Below are positions 6,004 to 8,045 of a stretch of DNA of 8,045 nucleotides, in pieces; within the stretch, counting starts at the first letter, position 1; each line of letters opens with the position of its first letter. The notes below the pieces were generated by a model. It was not told the origin of the DNA, ran no database searches, and saw nothing but the letters and a program-made list of their open reading frames with translations. Position numbers and translations under genes: made by a program. Origin of the DNA: an uncultured Eubacteriales bacterium (GTDB lineage Bacteria > Bacillota > Clostridia > Christensenellales > Aristaeellaceae); contig CALVPU010000051.1 of NCBI GenBank assembly GCA_944353735.1, positions 1-8,045 on the forward strand. The letters run 5' to 3'.

Positions 6004-8045
6004 ATGAAGAGAATTCTTGCACTGCTGCTCTGTGCGCTCATGCTGGCGGCTTGTCCGGCGGGCGCGCTTGCCGCGGACGGCGATTTGCTGCTGCACTGCG
6101 GCACCGAGGGCGACGTCATCATCAATAGCATCCAGTCCGCGTGCGCCGTGGGCGACACGCTGTATCTGCTGGATTACGAGGGCGGGCTTTACACCCTCGC
6201 GCCCGGCGACGCGGCGCCTTCCGCCTGCGCGGTTTCCGGCTTCCCCGAGGCGGAGGACAGCGAATATCTGATGAATTACCTGCTCAGCGACGGCGCGCAG
6301 CCCATGCTCTTGACGGAGCGAGCCAGCGCCGACGGCGACACGACGCTGGCGCTGTATGCCATCGCGGTGGAGGGCGGCGCGGCGCGCGCGGAGAAGGTCG
6401 CCGATGTGGATCCCGGCACCAATGAATTCAGCGGTTTCCGCGATTTCGTCTCGCTGGGCGAGCACGCGCTGCTGCGCTGCTATGACGGCGGCGGCAACGC
6501 TGCTTTGGCGTCGCTGCGCTTGAGCGACGGCGCGTTTCAGCCGGTGGCGTTCGACGCGGGCGAACCGTATGCGCTGGCGGCGTACACCGAAGGGCGCGCG
6601 CTGATCGAGGTGTACGACTACGAGCAGCCGACCGCCGTGCGCTTCTTTGCCTGCAACCCGGTCACCGGCGCGGTGGAAGAGCTGGCGCAGATGACGGTCG
6701 AGGAATATTCTCCCCTCGGCGCCATCGCCTGCGATCCGGCGACCGGCGCTGCCTACTGCGTCGTGGGCGGCGAGCTCCACGCGCTCGATCTGGAAGCGGG
6801 CGCGCTCGGCGAGGCGATCGCCAGAGCGCCCGTAGACGGCGCCGCCAGCACGTGGATCCTGCCGTCGGGATACTTTGCCGCCGTCGACCACAACCTGTGC
6901 CTGTTGCGCAGCCTCAGCGCCGGCGCGGAGTCGATGCGCCGCATGGTGATCTGCGATACCTCCTATGAGAACGCCGTTGAGCGCAGCTACTTCGACTTCC
7001 AGAGCGCCCACGGCGAGGTCAGCGCCGTGCTCCAGCGCGACGGCTCCGCCGACATCATCGAGCGCATGATGGCGCGCGACGCCTCCGTAGACGTCTACGT
7101 GCTCTCGAGCTCCAGCGCCGAGTTCAGCGCCATTCGCGACCGCGGCTACGCGCTGGACCTGACGCGGAGCCCTGCGCTCGCCGCGCTGGCGGAGCGCATG
7201 CGCCCCGGACTGCGCGAGGGGCTCAGCGCCGGCGGCGCGCTGGCGGCGCTGCCGGTCAGCGTCTGCTTCTGGCAGGCGCGCGTCAACCCGCTGGCGCTGG
7301 AGAAGTTCGGGCAGACGGTCGAGGACGTGCCGACAGACTGGTCCGGCTTCCTCGATTACCTGCGTGCGCTGCAGGAGCGCTTTCCGCAGGACGGCTCGGT
7401 GACGCTGCTCGAGCCCTATAACAGCGCCGCCAACGTCCGCCGCCAGATATTCGATCTGCTCTTTGACGCCTATCAGCAGGCGCTGGCGCGCGATCCCGAT
7501 TCCGTGCGCGCGCAGGACATGGTCGAGTTGATCACCAAGCTCGAGCAGATCGACTTTACCCGCCTCGGTCAGCCAGCCGAGGTGCCGGAGGACTTTGATT
7601 ACACCTACGATCCGTCGCGCGTGCTGTTGACGACGAATGTCGGCACCTCGCTTTCCAGCGTCATGGACGAGGGCGTGCCGCTGGCGATGTCGCTGAGCGC
7701 GGATGCGCCGGTGCAGCTGCCGGTGGAATGCAGCGTGGCGTTTGTCAACCCGTACAGCGAAAACGCCGACCTCGCTGTCGCCTACATGGAGCAGCTGGCG
7801 CAGGCGCTGTCCAACGACGTGCTCTATACCTTCTGCGGCGACCTGACCGAGCCGGTGCCGAATCCCACCTACGAGGAGAGCGTCCGCAGCGCCGAGGAAG
7901 GGCTGGCGAATGCGCAGGCGCGCTACGACGCGGCGGAGCCGATCGACCGGCAGGCGCTGGAGAGCGAGCTCGAGTTCGCCAGGCGCTACCTCGAGCAGGC
8001 GAAAGAGCAGCGCTATTCCATCGGAGAACAGGAGATCGCTTGGCT
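6004..8045 (+). CDS. Exported beta-propeller / ABC-type solute-binding protein fusion (copy 2, 3' end outside window)
   Basis: 680 complete codons run without a stop from the ATG at 6004 to the window edge. By comparison with the upstream paralogue about 55-60 residues are missing. The two align along their whole length: GDLLLHCG and VGDTLYLLDYEGGLYTL at the start, ACDPATGAAYC and ALDLEAGALGEAIA in the propeller-like part (residues 24 to about 310), then the solute-binding domain from about 313 with DASVDVYVL, RVNPLALEKFG then DVPTDWSGF, RFPQDGSVTLL, AFVNPYSENADLAVAYMEQLA and GDLTEPVPNPTYE. The helical insertion with PIDRQALE (646-653) is also kept. The signal region MKRILALLLCALMLAACPAG contains LAAC, a possible lipobox at C17, but a normal signal peptidase cut after ALA (residue 23) is equally possible; the position after C17 is Pro, which is unusual for a lipoprotein. 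It lacks an Ala-rich 27-residue segment of copy 1, having about 12 residues there. Ligand and partners are unknown. The relation to copy 1 is certain; the function is inferred from the fold pattern. Confidence 0.8.
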   Translation, partial: MKRILALLLCALMLAACPAGALAADGDLLLHCGTEGDVIINSIQSACAVGDTLYLLDYEGGLYTLAPGDAAPSACAVSGFPEAEDSEYLMNYLLSDGAQPMLLTERASADGDTTLALYAIAVEGGAARAEKVADVDPGTNEFSGFRDFVSLGEHALLRCYDGGGNAALASLRLSDGAFQPVAFDAGEPYALAAYTEGRALIEVYDYEQPTAVRFFACNPVTGAVEELAQMTVEEYSPLGAIACDPATGAAYCVVGGELHALDLEAGALGEAIARAPVDGAASTWILPSGYFAAVDHNLCLLRSLSAGAESMRRMVICDTSYENAVERSYFDFQSAHGEVSAVLQRDGSADIIERMMARDASVDVYVLSSSSAEFSAIRDRGYALDLTRSPALAALAERMRPGLREGLSAGGALAALPVSVCFWQARVNPLALEKFGQTVEDVPTDWSGFLDYLRALQERFPQDGSVTLLEPYNSAANVRRQIFDLLFDAYQQALARDPDSVRAQDMVELITKLEQIDFTRLGQPAEVPEDFDYTYDPSRVLLTTNVGTSLSSVMDEGVPLAMSLSADAPVQLPVECSVAFVNPYSENADLAVAYMEQLAQALSNDVLYTFCGDLTEPVPNPTYEESVRSAEEGLANAQARYDAAEPIDRQALESELEFARRYLEQAKEQRYSIGEQEIAW

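Noticed and set aside
5488..7011. Minus-strand open frame of 507 codons opposite the second paralogue
   Set aside because: Same composition artefact; the plus-strand reading is conserved with its paralogue.

Overview
The window reads as a very GC-rich Gram-positive genome, probably a gut-type member of the Clostridia. This is inferred from strong purine-rich ribosome binding sites (AAAGGAGGG, AGAGGTGA), signal peptides of the MKR-LLLCALLLA type, a Pro/Thr/Gln-repeat linker of the kind used to span cell walls, and heavy Ala/Asp/Glu/Arg use with G/C at third codon positions. I cannot name the genus. All four genes lie on the + strand, and every one is, or is likely to be, exported.

Layout. (1) 1-1970: the 3' part of a large surface protein with a PTQ tetrapeptide-repeat linker, a Ser/Pro-rich stretch, two Ig-like segments, a 15-glycine tract and an unrecognised C-terminal domain. 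(2) 2009-3220, 38 bp downstream and probably in the same operon: a secreted HlyD/membrane-fusion-type adaptor. Its sequence looks like the same lipoyl-plus-barrel module present twice. (3) 3221-3458: a non-coding gap filled largely by an 85/86-bp element repeated in tandem, each full copy with a conserved 7-bp stem. (4) 3459-5687: a 742-residue exported protein joining an N-terminal beta-propeller-like domain to a complete ABC-type solute-binding domain with a helical insertion. (5) 5688-6003: a 316-bp gap with GC-rich hairpins and no convincing gene. (6) 6004-8045: a paralogue of the preceding gene with the same architecture, cut by the window edge about 55-60 residues before its expected end.

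How they may work together (inference). The two propeller-solute-binding fusions are diverged copies that keep three cysteine pairs at identical spacing. They sit beside an adaptor-type protein and a wall-spanning protein, but no permease, ATPase or sensor kinase is visible. A surface-exposed sensing, capture or export assembly is plausible, with its membrane parts outside the window. The best candidates for something undescribed are the propeller-SBP fusion pair and the duplicated adaptor. No mobile element, CRISPR array, tRNA or rRNA was seen.
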